37,107 bases of DNA from F23-D06 sp045600525 (GTDB taxonomy: Bacteria; Bacteroidota; Bacteroidia; Bacteroidales; WCHB1-69). Positions 16,893 through 24,962 of the stretch are shown here, piece after piece; the first letter of the stretch is position 1; every line of letters starts with the position of its first letter. The notes beneath the pieces were generated by a model. The model worked only from the letters and a program-made list of their open reading frames with translations. It was not told where the DNA came from and searched no databases. The DNA lies in assembly GCA_045600525.1 (NCBI GenBank), contig JAZRYC010000040.1:1-37107 (forward strand), read 5' to 3'. The position numbers were made by a program, and so were the translations under genes.

Positions 16893-17053
16893 TTAATGCG
16901 TCTCTTTATAATTTTTCAAACCACTTAAAAGTTTTGCAACAACATCTATTTGTTGTTTTACTATCCTAAAATCAACTCATAAACGATTTTCACCAATTTA
17001 CGAGATTCCTGCCAAACATCTAATTTCTCAAATGAATACGAATAATCCCCCAT
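16893..17053 (-). pseudogene. Remnant of a four-helix-bundle protein gene (23S rRNA-intervening-sequence protein family)
   Basis: On the minus strand, ATG at 17053 opens MGDYSYSFEKLDVWQESRK and LVKIVYELILG before a stop. In another frame, at the other end, IVKQQIDVVAKLLSGLKNY and KETH run to a TAA at 16895-16893. These are the recognisable N- and C-terminal helices of the four-helix-bundle (TIGR02436/S23) family, normally about 120 residues. About 65 central residues are missing and the two parts are out of frame (161 bases in all). The protein family is often found in Bacteroidota; its role is unclear. The fragments lie between inverted repeats next to the purL stop. The gene is not functional. 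Confidence 0.72.
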
Positions 17054-17074
17054 CTTTAACCATTAACCATTAAT
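17045..17074 (-). repeat. Right arm of imperfect inverted repeat, overlapping the purL stop codon
   Basis: Read on the minus strand it gives ATTAATGGTTAATG (17074-17061), then GTTAAAGA and TGGGGGAT. It matches the left arm inverted. The purL TAA stop (17072-17070) and the last GAT codon fall at its outer edge, and the remnant's ATG (17053) falls inside it. Confidence 0.6.
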
Positions 17075-20000
17075 CATTAAAATACTTCACAGCGTTTTTG
17101 AAAAGATCTTGGAACTTGTCGCCTTCAATGTTCTTGTACAGATTTTCGCCCTTACGTTCGCTGTGGCCCATCTTGCCGAGAATGAGTCCGTCGGCGGAAA
17201 CGATGCCTTCGATGGCGTAGAATGAGCCGTTCGGATTGTCGGCGGGGTCCATACTCACGTCGCCGTTTTCATCACAATATTGGAAGGCCACCTGTCCGTG
17301 TTCGAACAACTCCTTGGCCAGTTCCTTAGTGACCACGAATTTGCCTTCGCCATGGCTGACGGCGATGTTGTGCATATCGCCAACCTTGAAAGAGGTGAGC
17401 CAAGGAGAAGCCACCGTTGCGATGCGCGTGCGCACGAGACGGGAGATGTGGCGATTGATGTTGTTGCGGTACAGCGTCGGGGATTCGGGAGTGATATCAC
17501 CCAAACGTCCGTAAGGAAGCAAACCGGATTTCACCAAAGCCTGGAAACCGTTGCAGATACCGAGAACCAGTCCCTTGCGCGCAAGCAGGTCGTTAATAGC
17601 CGCCTTAATCTCCGCATTGTTCAACACCGTAGCGATAAACTTGCCACTGCCGTTAGGTTCGTCACCGGAGCTGAAACCGCCGCTGAGCGCCAAAATCTGA
17701 GATTCGCGGATAGCAGCTGACAACTCTTGGATGGAACCGTTGATTTCGGTTTCATTAAGGTTACGGAAAACAAAGATGCGCGGCTCGGCACCAGCATCTT
17801 CAAAGGCTTTGGCTGTGTCGTAATCGCAGTTTGTGCCCGGGAACACAGGCAAGATGACTTTGGGTTTTTCAATGCGGACGGGCGATTTCATCACTGGTGC
17901 GCACTTGCTGTTGACTGCAAATTCAGAGCCTGTGGAGGCCGTTTCGTTGGCAGCCATCTCCGGATAAAGTTTTCCATATACGCCACGCCAAGCGGCCAGG
18001 CAGGCTGCCTTATCCATAGCTTCGCCATTGACGATGAATTGGTCATCAACCACACCCAATTCAACAGCGAACTCGGAATTCAGCTTTTCGGTTGTTTCCA
18101 CCACGAAGCTTGCATAACCGTAATCAAACAGATTAACAGCGGTATTCACGTTGAAGCCGAGGTCGTTACCGAAACTCATTTTGCAAAGTGCTTCCATAAT
18201 ACCGCCGTATTGCAGCGTGAAAGCGGAAACAATCTTGCCGTTGAGAATGTTCTCGCGCATATACTCAAATTCGCGCTTCGTATAGTCAATATCGGGAAGA
18301 TTATCAACGATTTTATTCTTTATCAAATAGATATGATTGCCTTTTTGTTTGAATTCAGGAGAAATGATATTCCCCGCATTTTCAGTAGTGATGGCAAATG
18401 AGACGAATGTCGGTGGGACATTCATTTTCTTGAACGTACCGCTCATAGAGTCCTTGCCGCCCAAAGAAGCGAGGCGGAACTGGTGCAGCATCCAAACAGA
18501 GCCGAGCATAGCGGCACAAGGTTTGCCCCAACGGGTCGGTTCGTGGCCCATCTTCTCGAAATATTCTTGGAAGGTGAATCTGATTTTGCGATAATCAGCA
18601 CCTGTGGCCACAATCTTGGACATAGATTCCAAAATAGCATACACAGCGGCGTGGAACGGGGAACGCAACGCGATGTACGGGTTATAGCCGAACGCCATAA
18701 TACTTGTCGTGTTGGTATGGCCGTGCAAGACGGGAAGTTTCTGAGCGGAAACCTGGGCTTCCGTCAATTGGTTTTTGCCACCGAACGGCATCAGCACGGT
18801 GGTAGCGCCAATCGTTGCGTCGAACATTTCAATGAGGCCCTTTTGAGAAGCCACATTCGGATTGGTCAGCACACTGACAGCTTTTTCCTGCATAGTGTCG
18901 CCTGTTACGGGTTGGCCTTCCAACACATTGTCGGGCACAGCGTTGATGACGACTTCCGTCTTCTGGCGCACGCCGTTGGTATTGATAAAGTCGCGGTTGA
19001 GGTCAACGATGGTTTTGCCGCGCCACGTCATACGCAGGCGGTTGGTATCTGTCACGTGGGCAATGATATTGGCTTCAATATTTTCCTGACGGCAATAGTC
19101 GAAGAACACCTCGACGTCTTTGGGGTCCACCACGACGCTCATACGTTCCTGAGATTCGCTGATGGCCACTTCTGAGCCATTCAGACCTTTGTATTTTGTT
19201 CTTACGGTATCCAAATCGATATCCAAACCGTCGGCCAGCTCGCCGATAGCGACGCTGACGCCGCCAGCGCCGAAGTCATTGGACTTTTTCACCAGACGGG
19301 TTACTTCGGGGCGACGGAAGAGATGTTGGATTTTGCGTTCTTCAGGGGCATTACCTTTCTGAACCTCAGCGGCGCAGGTATCGAGAGATTTCTCGTTATG
19401 TTCCTTCGAAGAGCCTGTTGCGCCTCCGATACCGTCGCGACCCGTGCGGCCACCGAACATAATGACCACATCGCCGGGTTGCGGTGTGTCGCGACGCACG
19501 TGGTCAACGGGCGCAGCACCTACCACGGCACCGATTTCCAGACGTTTGGCCTGATAATCGTTATGATAGATTTCGCGTACGTGCGTAGTTGCCAAACCAA
19601 TTTGGTTGCCGTATGAGGAATAGCCGGATGCAGCGCTTTTGGAAATCACAGACTGCGGGAGTTTGCCTTCAAGAGTCTCGCTCATCGGCGCGTTAATGTT
19701 GCCGGCGCCGGTCACGCGGAGAGCCTGATAGACGTAGCTACGGCCGCTCAGCGGGTCACGAATCGCACCACCCACGCAGGTGGCAGCTCCACCAAACGGT
19801 TCGATTTCCGTCGGATGGTTGTGCGTCTCGTTCTTGAACATCAACAGCCATTTCTCTATTTTCCCATCCACATCCACATCAATATAGATGCTGCAGGCAT
19901 TGTTTTCTTCGGAAACCTCCATATCTTCCAAATTGCCGGACATCCGTTCGAACTTGCCATTGATGGAAGCCATATCCATCAGGGTCTGCGGTTTCACACG

Positions 20001-20783
20001 GTCCTTATAAACCTGCTTGCGCATTTCAAGGTAGTCGTTGTACGCAGCTTGGATTTGGTTTTGGAAATTGGAGGGTGTAAATGTAATATGGGCTAATTCT
20101 GTTTCAAAGGTCGTATGGCGACAATGGTCGCTCCAATAGGTATCCAATAACTTGAGTTCCGTATCGGAGGGTTCGCGTTTTTCCTCATTTTTGAAGTATT
20201 CTTGAATAAAGCAGATGTCTTCCAAAGACATGGCGAAACCCATTTTCACGCGAAAAGCTTCCAATTCGTCTTTGCTCCATTGGTTGAATTGTTCATAAAC
20301 GGGGACATCCTGGACATCGGGATTTTCAGCCAATTCCAGTACATTCATATCCTTTTGACGGGCTTCCACTTCGTTTATGCAGAACTTTTTCACACTGGCA
20401 AATTGTTCGGGAGTAAAATCCGCATCAAAGACATAGACTTTTGCACTCTTAATAACGGCTTCCGTTTTAGGATCCAAAAGGGAAAGGCACTGCATAGCGC
20501 TATCGGCACGTTGGTCGAACTGGCCGGGTAAGAATTCCACGGCGAAATATGTTTTGCCTTCCAATGGGAAGTCTTCATAGATATTATCAACCACCGGTTC
20601 GGAAAGCACGCCCACCTTGGCTCTTTCCAACAAAGTATCATCCACATTAAAGATATCATAGACCACCAGCAATCGTAGTTCTTTGATATTCAGGTTAAAA
20701 TTATGATTGAGGGTTTCTTTCAAACTAACGGCCTCCACATTGAAGCCAGGTTTCTTTTCAATGAAAATACGAGCGTTACGCAT
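17070..20783 (-). CDS. purL: Phosphoribosylformylglycinamidine synthase, large single-chain form
   Basis: The 1237-residue enzyme makes FGAM from FGAR, glutamine and ATP in purine synthesis. The N-terminal and linker domains lead into the PurM-like synthetase halves, with LLDTYWSDHCRHTTFETEL and NETHNHPTEIEPFGGAATC as signatures. The C-terminal glutaminase starts near VILPVFPGTNCDYDTAKAF and has the nucleophile C1077 in LGICNGFQALVKSG, plus SHGEGKF and a final MGHSERKGENLYKNI. It is the fused PurL/PurQ form, so no separate purS or purQ is needed. The stop codon lies in a repeat arm that adjoins a gene remnant. It diverges from envC. Confidence 0.97.
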   Translation of the reverse strand: MRNARIFIEKKPGFNVEAVSLKETLNHNFNLNIKELRLLVVYDIFNVDDTLLERAKVGVLSEPVVDNIYEDFPLEGKTYFAVEFLPGQFDQRADSAMQCLSLLDPKTEAVIKSAKVYVFDADFTPEQFASVKKFCINEVEARQKDMNVLELAENPDVQDVPVYEQFNQWSKDELEAFRVKMGFAMSLEDICFIQEYFKNEEKREPSDTELKLLDTYWSDHCRHTTFETELAHITFTPSNFQNQIQAAYNDYLEMRKQVYKDRVKPQTLMDMASINGKFERMSGNLEDMEVSEENNACSIYIDVDVDGKIEKWLLMFKNETHNHPTEIEPFGGAATCVGGAIRDPLSGRSYVYQALRVTGAGNINAPMSETLEGKLPQSVISKSAASGYSSYGNQIGLATTHVREIYHNDYQAKRLEIGAVVGAAPVDHVRRDTPQPGDVVIMFGGRTGRDGIGGATGSSKEHNEKSLDTCAAEVQKGNAPEERKIQHLFRRPEVTRLVKKSNDFGAGGVSVAIGELADGLDIDLDTVRTKYKGLNGSEVAISESQERMSVVVDPKDVEVFFDYCRQENIEANIIAHVTDTNRLRMTWRGKTIVDLNRDFINTNGVRQKTEVVINAVPDNVLEGQPVTGDTMQEKAVSVLTNPNVASQKGLIEMFDATIGATTVLMPFGGKNQLTEAQVSAQKLPVLHGHTNTTSIMAFGYNPYIALRSPFHAAVYAILESMSKIVATGADYRKIRFTFQEYFEKMGHEPTRWGKPCAAMLGSVWMLHQFRLASLGGKDSMSGTFKKMNVPPTFVSFAITTENAGNIISPEFKQKGNHIYLIKNKIVDNLPDIDYTKREFEYMRENILNGKIVSAFTLQYGGIMEALCKMSFGNDLGFNVNTAVNLFDYGYASFVVETTEKLNSEFAVELGVVDDQFIVNGEAMDKAACLAAWRGVYGKLYPEMAANETASTGSEFAVNSKCAPVMKSPVRIEKPKVILPVFPGTNCDYDTAKAFEDAGAEPRIFVFRNLNETEINGSIQELSAAIRESQILALSGGFSSGDEPNGSGKFIATVLNNAEIKAAINDLLARKGLVLGICNGFQALVKSGLLPYGRLGDITPESPTLYRNNINRHISRLVRTRIATVASPWLTSFKVGDMHNIAVSHGEGKFVVTKELAKELFEHGQVAFQYCDENGDVSMDPADNPNGSFYAIEGIVSADGLILGKMGHSERKGENLYKNIEGDKFQDLFKNAVKYFND

Positions 20784-20810
20784 AATAATGATATTTCAAA
20801 AATTAGGTTG

Positions 20811-20818
20811 CAAAGGTA
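20811..20818 (-). promoter_or_regulatory. -7 promoter element for purL
   Basis: The minus strand reads TACCTTTG, an exact TAnnTTTG match, 27 nt before the purL start codon. I looked for a purine riboswitch or PurR-type operator in the 174-base spacer and saw none. Confidence 0.42.
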
Positions 20819-20930
20819 CATAAAAAATTTAAGGAACTATCCATCTTTAATGCATACATTCGTATTATATTTAACATTCTATCGTTTATAAAAAACGGTG
20901 GGCAGAAGACAATCTCATAATGGTTTAGCG

Positions 20931-20938
20931 TACTTTTG
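20931..20938 (+). promoter_or_regulatory. -7 promoter element for the envC operon
   Basis: TACTTTTG matches TAnnTTTG exactly and lies 19 nt before the chosen envC ATG at 20958. This supports that start over the upstream in-frame ATG at 20898, which lies ahead of the element. Confidence 0.42.
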
Positions 20939-20957
20939 CAAGTTAAAATTTATTTCA

Positions 20958-22277
20958 ATGCAGCCAAACAGCCGTTTTAAAGCATCTATTGTCAATCTAA
21001 TATTCATAGTCATATGTTTATCCATACCGCAATGGGGACTATCTCAAAGCAAGAGCAGCAGTCAGTTAAAGAAGGATAAGCAAAAATTGGAAACGGAAAT
21101 TGCCAACACGCAGAACCTGCTAAAGAAAACGGAGAAAAATCAGAAAGCCTCCTTACAGCAAATCGCCGTCCTCCGACAGCAAATATCCAATCGTGAAAAA
21201 CTGATCACTGCGCTCAATGAGGAAATCATGCAGATGGAGCAGCAGCAGGAGCTCAACCAGCAGCTCATCCAAAATCTCCAGAAAAAGTTGGATTACATGA
21301 AGGCAGACTACGCCCAAGTGGTGTACATGGCCTACCGCAATCGCAAGCTAATGGACAAAGTGACCTTCATTCTTGCATCCGATGATTTCACGCAAATGTT
21401 CCGCCGGATCCGCTTTTACACCGTATTTTCTGAGAATGTACGCAGTCAGGCGGACAAAATCAACAAGACGCAAGCTGAATTACAGAAGAAAAACGAAGAA
21501 ATCATCTCCCTTAAAGATGAGAAGCTTCGTTTATTGTCTGGCAAAGAGACGGAGATCAAGCAATTGGAGTTAGACCGCCGAAAAAAAAGCCAAAATGCGG
21601 AACAGCTTAAAAAGAAATCCCAGCAATTAAGTGCAGATCTTAAAGCCAAACAAAAGAAGAGAAAGGAAATTGACGCTGCCATAAAAAAAGCCATTGATGC
21701 GGAAATTGCCGCTGCCAATGCCAAGCGGGCAGCAAATGCAAAGAGCAGCAACACCAAATCCTCCACTTCTTCCGGCAGCACGAACAAGAGCAGCAGTACA
21801 AGCAGTTCGGCCAACACGCGCAGTAGCGCCACTATCGCACTCACGCCGGAAGAGCAAACTCTGAACACATCCTTTGTCAATAACAAAGGGAACCTGCCAT
21901 GGCCGGTGCAGAAAGGAGCCAAAGTCGGCGAATTCGGCAATTACGCCCATCCTGACGTCCCTTCGGTCATGATTGAAAACAGAGGCATTGACATTATGAC
22001 GGATGCCGGCGCTCCCGTCCGAGCCATCTTCCAAGGAGAGGTCAGTGCCGTAATGGATGTGATGGGAACCAAGGTGGTTATGATCCGCCACGGCGAGTAC
22101 ATTTCCGTATACCAAAATCTGGCCAGCGTCAGCGTAAAAAAAGGTTCTAAGGTAACTACCAAACAGCAAATCGGGACAGTGGCGAAAAATGCCACAACAA
22201 ACACGTACGAGCTGCATTTTGAAATTTGGAAGAACAGCAGCTACCTCAATCCTAACGGATGGTTAGCCCGTAGATAA
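20958..22277 (+). CDS. envC: EnvC-like murein hydrolase activator with degenerate LytM domain
   Basis: Started at ATG 20958 the product is 439 residues with a signal peptide (NLIFIVICLSIPQWGLSQS). The upstream start at 20898 would give 20 extra non-signal residues. A long coiled coil (about residues 30-250) is followed by a Ser/Thr/Asn-rich linker (about 255-293) and a C-terminal M23/LytM domain from about 320, beginning LPWPVQKGAKVGEFGNY and ending LNPNGWLARR, as in E. coli EnvC. Zinc ligands are partly lost: the first His of HxxxD is N341 (D345 kept) and the HxH pair is E418-L-H420. It is therefore probably non-catalytic and, like EnvC, activates amidases at division sites. It lies 19 bases ahead of engB. 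Confidence 0.88.
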   Translation: MQPNSRFKASIVNLIFIVICLSIPQWGLSQSKSSSQLKKDKQKLETEIANTQNLLKKTEKNQKASLQQIAVLRQQISNREKLITALNEEIMQMEQQQELNQQLIQNLQKKLDYMKADYAQVVYMAYRNRKLMDKVTFILASDDFTQMFRRIRFYTVFSENVRSQADKINKTQAELQKKNEEIISLKDEKLRLLSGKETEIKQLELDRRKKSQNAEQLKKKSQQLSADLKAKQKKRKEIDAAIKKAIDAEIAAANAKRAANAKSSNTKSSTSSGSTNKSSSTSSSANTRSSATIALTPEEQTLNTSFVNNKGNLPWPVQKGAKVGEFGNYAHPDVPSVMIENRGIDIMTDAGAPVRAIFQGEVSAVMDVMGTKVVMIRHGEYISVYQNLASVSVKKGSKVTTKQQIGTVAKNATTNTYELHFEIWKNSSYLNPNGWLARR

Positions 22278-22296
22278 ATTAGCTCACAAACGCCTT

Positions 22297-22926
22297 ATGC
22301 TCATAAAAAGTGCTGAATTCATTCAAAGTGTTACCCATTGGCGGAAATGTCCAACTGCCAATCTACCGGAATATGCCTTCATCGGACGTTCAAACGTAGG
22401 GAAGTCTTCCTTAATCAATATGTTGGTAAACAACAAAAAATTGGCCAAGACCTCCTCCAAGCCAGGAAAGACACAAACAATCAACCACTTTCTCATTAAC
22501 AAAAGCTGGTATTTGGTAGATCTACCAGGATATGGATATGCCACAATCTCCAAAAGCATGCGAGAAAAATGGCAGAAGATGATCAGCGACTACCTGTTGC
22601 TACGAGAAAATCTTCAAATCGTATTCGTTTTGGTAGATTCCCGGCTGGAGCCACAGAAAATCGACTTGGAATTCATAGACAACTTAGGTGAGAACGGTGT
22701 TCCCTTTGCTATCATATTCACCAAAACGGACAAACTATCAACAGGGAGAACGCAGGGTAATATCCAGCGATACAAAAACAAACTTTCGGAAACCTGGGAA
22801 GAAATGCCGCTCATGATGGCCACATCTGCAGAGACAGGCGCGGGCAAAGACATTGTTCTTGACTTTATAGAATCAATAAACCAAAAATACAAACCTATTT
22901 CTAATTCAAACACCTATGAAATTTAA
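22297..22926 (+). CDS. engB: Ribosome biogenesis GTP-binding protein YsxC/EngB
   Basis: The 209-residue TrmE-Era-EngA-EngB-type GTPase has G1 GRSNVGKSS (residues 30-38), G2 GKTQTINHF, G3 DLPGYGYA, G4 TKTD, and G5 TSAETGAG. The family assists 50S subunit assembly and is essential in many bacteria. Length is normal. It is the middle gene of envC-engB-META lipoprotein; its last codons overlap the next gene's start by 11 bases, indicating coupling. Confidence 0.95.
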   Translation: MLIKSAEFIQSVTHWRKCPTANLPEYAFIGRSNVGKSSLINMLVNNKKLAKTSSKPGKTQTINHFLINKSWYLVDLPGYGYATISKSMREKWQKMISDYLLLRENLQIVFVLVDSRLEPQKIDLEFIDNLGENGVPFAIIFTKTDKLSTGRTQGNIQRYKNKLSETWEEMPLMMATSAETGAGKDIVLDFIESINQKYKPISNSNTYEI

Positions 22927-23347
22927 ACTAATGTTACTGGGTCTTGCGGTATGTTGCCTTGGCGGATGCAAAACTCAGAAATCAAGTGTGGCTCATGACC
23001 TACCACTACAAAACACACAATGGAATCTGGTAGCCATCAATGGTGAATCCATATCGGAAAAGGGAGTCCAACCCTATATCATTTTTAGAGAAGACGGGAG
23101 TTATTCTGGAAACTCTGGTTGCAACACATTTTTTGGGAAATATTTTTCAAAGAAACAGAAATTAGAGCTGGAATATTCCGGTGCCACCAAAAGACTTTGT
23201 CAGGATATGACCAACGAGAAAGCCTTTTTCAAAGCGTTGAAGATGAACATTAAAACATTTTCCATTACCGACAGCACGTTGCGCCTGTTTGCCGGTGATG
23301 AGGAGGTGATGATATTTAAAGGAACAGATCCTGTTGTTGAGGAATAA
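22916..23347 (+). CDS. META-domain (HslJ-like) lipoprotein
   Basis: The 143-residue protein begins with a lipoprotein signal and lipobox (MKFKLMLLGLAVCCLGGCKT, lipid Cys at 18). A META domain fills the rest: LQNTQWNLVAINGE, FREDGSYSGNSGCNTFFGKY (the conserved SGCN), and TLRLFAGDEEVMIF. META domains occur in HslJ, linked to heat and novobiocin resistance in E. coli, but function is poorly known. It overlaps engB by 11 bases and is followed by a strong terminator, making it the last gene of this operon. Confidence 0.88.
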   Translation: MKFKLMLLGLAVCCLGGCKTQKSSVAHDLPLQNTQWNLVAINGESISEKGVQPYIIFREDGSYSGNSGCNTFFGKYFSKKQKLELEYSGATKRLCQDMTNEKAFFKALKMNIKTFSITDSTLRLFAGDEEVMIFKGTDPVVEE

Positions 23348-23360
23348 ACAGAAATGCCAT

Positions 23361-23393
23361 AAAAAAGCCGCTTCAATGAAGCGGCTTTTTTTA
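23361..23393. terminator. Strong bidirectional terminator
   Basis: GCCGCTTC (23367-23374) and GAAGCGGC (23378-23385) form a perfect 8-bp stem around AAT, with an A6 tract before and a T8 tract after, extending the pairing. It serves both the envC operon and the convergent gldJ. Confidence 0.9.
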
Positions 23394-23410
23394 TCATATA
23401 GATTCATATA

Positions 23411-24895
23411 TTATTTCGATTGAGTACCAAGACGTGCCATTGCACAACGGAAGCCAATGTAATCTGCTGATTCGTCTTCATCCAAATAACGTCTTGAGCC
23501 TGGAGCTGACCAATAAGGGATATCTCTCCAAGAACCGCCTTTATACACACGGGCACGGTCACTAACCAATGAATAGGCATAGGCTGCATCATCTTTACGG
23601 TACATCTTATCCGTAGAGGTGAAATCATCCTTAGCTCCAATCCAGCTATCCATATCTTTTAATGACTGCCAATCGCCATCCAAATAGTTCTTATTATCAG
23701 CAGCACGATAGTTACGTCTTCTATCATTCTTGAAATCGGATACAGGAACCATAGGTATTCTACCCACGCTGTCGCGTTCAGCCACCGTACCGTCTTCCAA
23801 AAGTTTCTTCGTTTCAAAATAGTTACCACGGAATGGGTTGAATTCGGAAACCTCATCATGGGAAGTCTGTCTATACACATCCATCACCCATTCTGCCACA
23901 TTACCAGCCATTTGATACAGACCGTAGTCATTAGGCCAACCATCTTTTACACCGACGGTCTTGAAACCGGCATCATTCAAAGAACTTGCGACACCCATAA
24001 GGTCGCCACGACCACGACGGGTATTGGTCATGAAATCTCCATAATATTTTTTGTCTTCGGTACGAAGCTGCTGACCATTCCAAGGATAGACCTTACGTTC
24101 GAGAACGCGTTCGTTAAGTGTATTGCCCACCAAAGCGAGAGCAGCATATTCCCATTCTGCTTCTGTCGGCAGTCTGTACTTCGGCAGCAAAATACCATCT
24201 TCCATCTTTACATTACGGTATTCACCGGAAGAGATATAGCGAAGGCGTTTTTCTCCTTCAGCCTCATAGGTTTCGTATGTCAGATAGGCATCCGTGTTGA
24301 AATAACCTTCAGCGGTCGGTGTCTCACTATATTCCACATAACCGCGATCGGCGAGAATTTTCTCATTGACACGGTCGGTACGCCATGCGGCGTAATTCGT
24401 AGCCTGCAGCCAATTCACACCGACAACGGGATAGTTGTTATAGGCAGGATAGCGGAAATAGTAATCCACATCAGGCTCGTTATAGCCCAAACGCTCACGC
24501 CATACATTTTCATCTGGCACAGCGTTATCATAAACGACCTTCAAATCCTGAGGAATGAACACTCTTTCCAACCAATAAAGATATTCGCGATAATCCAAAT
24601 TGGAGATTTCACATTCATCCATATAGAAGGAAGCAACGGAAACACGATGAGGAGTGTTGTTCCAATCCTTCATCACGTCCTCTTCCATAGCACCCATAAC
24701 AAAGGAACCACCTTCAATGAACACCAGACCGGGACCCGTGGCCTGTTCCTCAAAGGGAGCAACCTCAAAACCTCCGTTCTTAGCATCATTGTAATTCCAA
24801 CCCGTAGTGGGAGAGGATTCCTTCTTACAGGAAGCCAGCGTTCCCAAAAGAGCCATAAAGATAAACAAACCTGTTAATTTAGTTACTTTATTCAT
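23411..24895 (-). CDS. gldJ: Gliding motility / T9SS lipoprotein GldJ
   Basis: The 494-residue lipoprotein has a lipobox ending in Cys23 (LLGTLASC). Its FGE-sulfatase/SUMF1-like domain opens with TGPGLVFIEGGSFVMGAMEE and VMKDWNNTPHRVSVASFYMDECEISN; further motifs are RLPTEAEWEYAAL, GNVAEWVMDVYR, VYKGGSWRD and a final DYIGFRCAMARLG. The TGW..ND...GGFEV start and DVMKDWNNTP motif are typical of GldJ rather than GldK/PorK. GldJ is an outer-membrane lipoprotein needed for gliding and for stability of other Gld proteins. It lies 67 bases after the porP-like gene with its own candidate promoter element. In Flavobacterium johnsoniae gldJ also sits beside porU and porV. Confidence 0.85.
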   Translation of the reverse strand: MNKVTKLTGLFIFMALLGTLASCKKESSPTTGWNYNDAKNGGFEVAPFEEQATGPGLVFIEGGSFVMGAMEEDVMKDWNNTPHRVSVASFYMDECEISNLDYREYLYWLERVFIPQDLKVVYDNAVPDENVWRERLGYNEPDVDYYFRYPAYNNYPVVGVNWLQATNYAAWRTDRVNEKILADRGYVEYSETPTAEGYFNTDAYLTYETYEAEGEKRLRYISSGEYRNVKMEDGILLPKYRLPTEAEWEYAALALVGNTLNERVLERKVYPWNGQQLRTEDKKYYGDFMTNTRRGRGDLMGVASSLNDAGFKTVGVKDGWPNDYGLYQMAGNVAEWVMDVYRQTSHDEVSEFNPFRGNYFETKKLLEDGTVAERDSVGRIPMVPVSDFKNDRRRNYRAADNKNYLDGDWQSLKDMDSWIGAKDDFTSTDKMYRKDDAAYAYSLVSDRARVYKGGSWRDIPYWSAPGSRRYLDEDESADYIGFRCAMARLGTQSK

Positions 24896-24923
24896 TGTTG
24901 TAATTTTTATTTGCTTTTTGACA

Positions 24924-24931
24924 CAAACTTA
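24924..24931 (-). promoter_or_regulatory. -7 promoter element for gldJ
   Basis: The minus strand reads TAAGTTTG, an exact TAnnTTTG match, 28 nt before the gldJ start, in the 67-base gap after the porP-like gene. It would allow gldJ expression apart from the upstream gene. Confidence 0.38.
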
Positions 24932-24962
24932 TCTATACGTAAAACAAGAAATTTGTTACACA

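Noticed and set aside
17727..19175. Two long plus-strand frames (17727-18401 and 18483-19175) opposite purL
   Set aside because: purL motifs are continuous on the minus strand. The antisense products are rich in His, Phe and Cys with no domain, typical shadow translation.
20784..20957. Possible purine riboswitch or PurR site in front of purL
   Set aside because: No conserved purine aptamer core or paired operator half-sites could be found in the AT-rich spacer; only a -7 element is supported.
21627..22217. 196-codon minus-strand frame opposite envC
   Set aside because: It covers the low-complexity linker and LytM domain of envC; shadow of a repetitive Ser/Thr/Lys coding region.
23858..24877. 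339-codon open frame on the plus strand opposite gldJ
   Set aside because: It lies wholly inside gldJ, whose SUMF1/GldJ motifs run through the same bases. The antisense product has no recognisable domain and no promoter-like spacer; codon bias of the real gene explains the opening.
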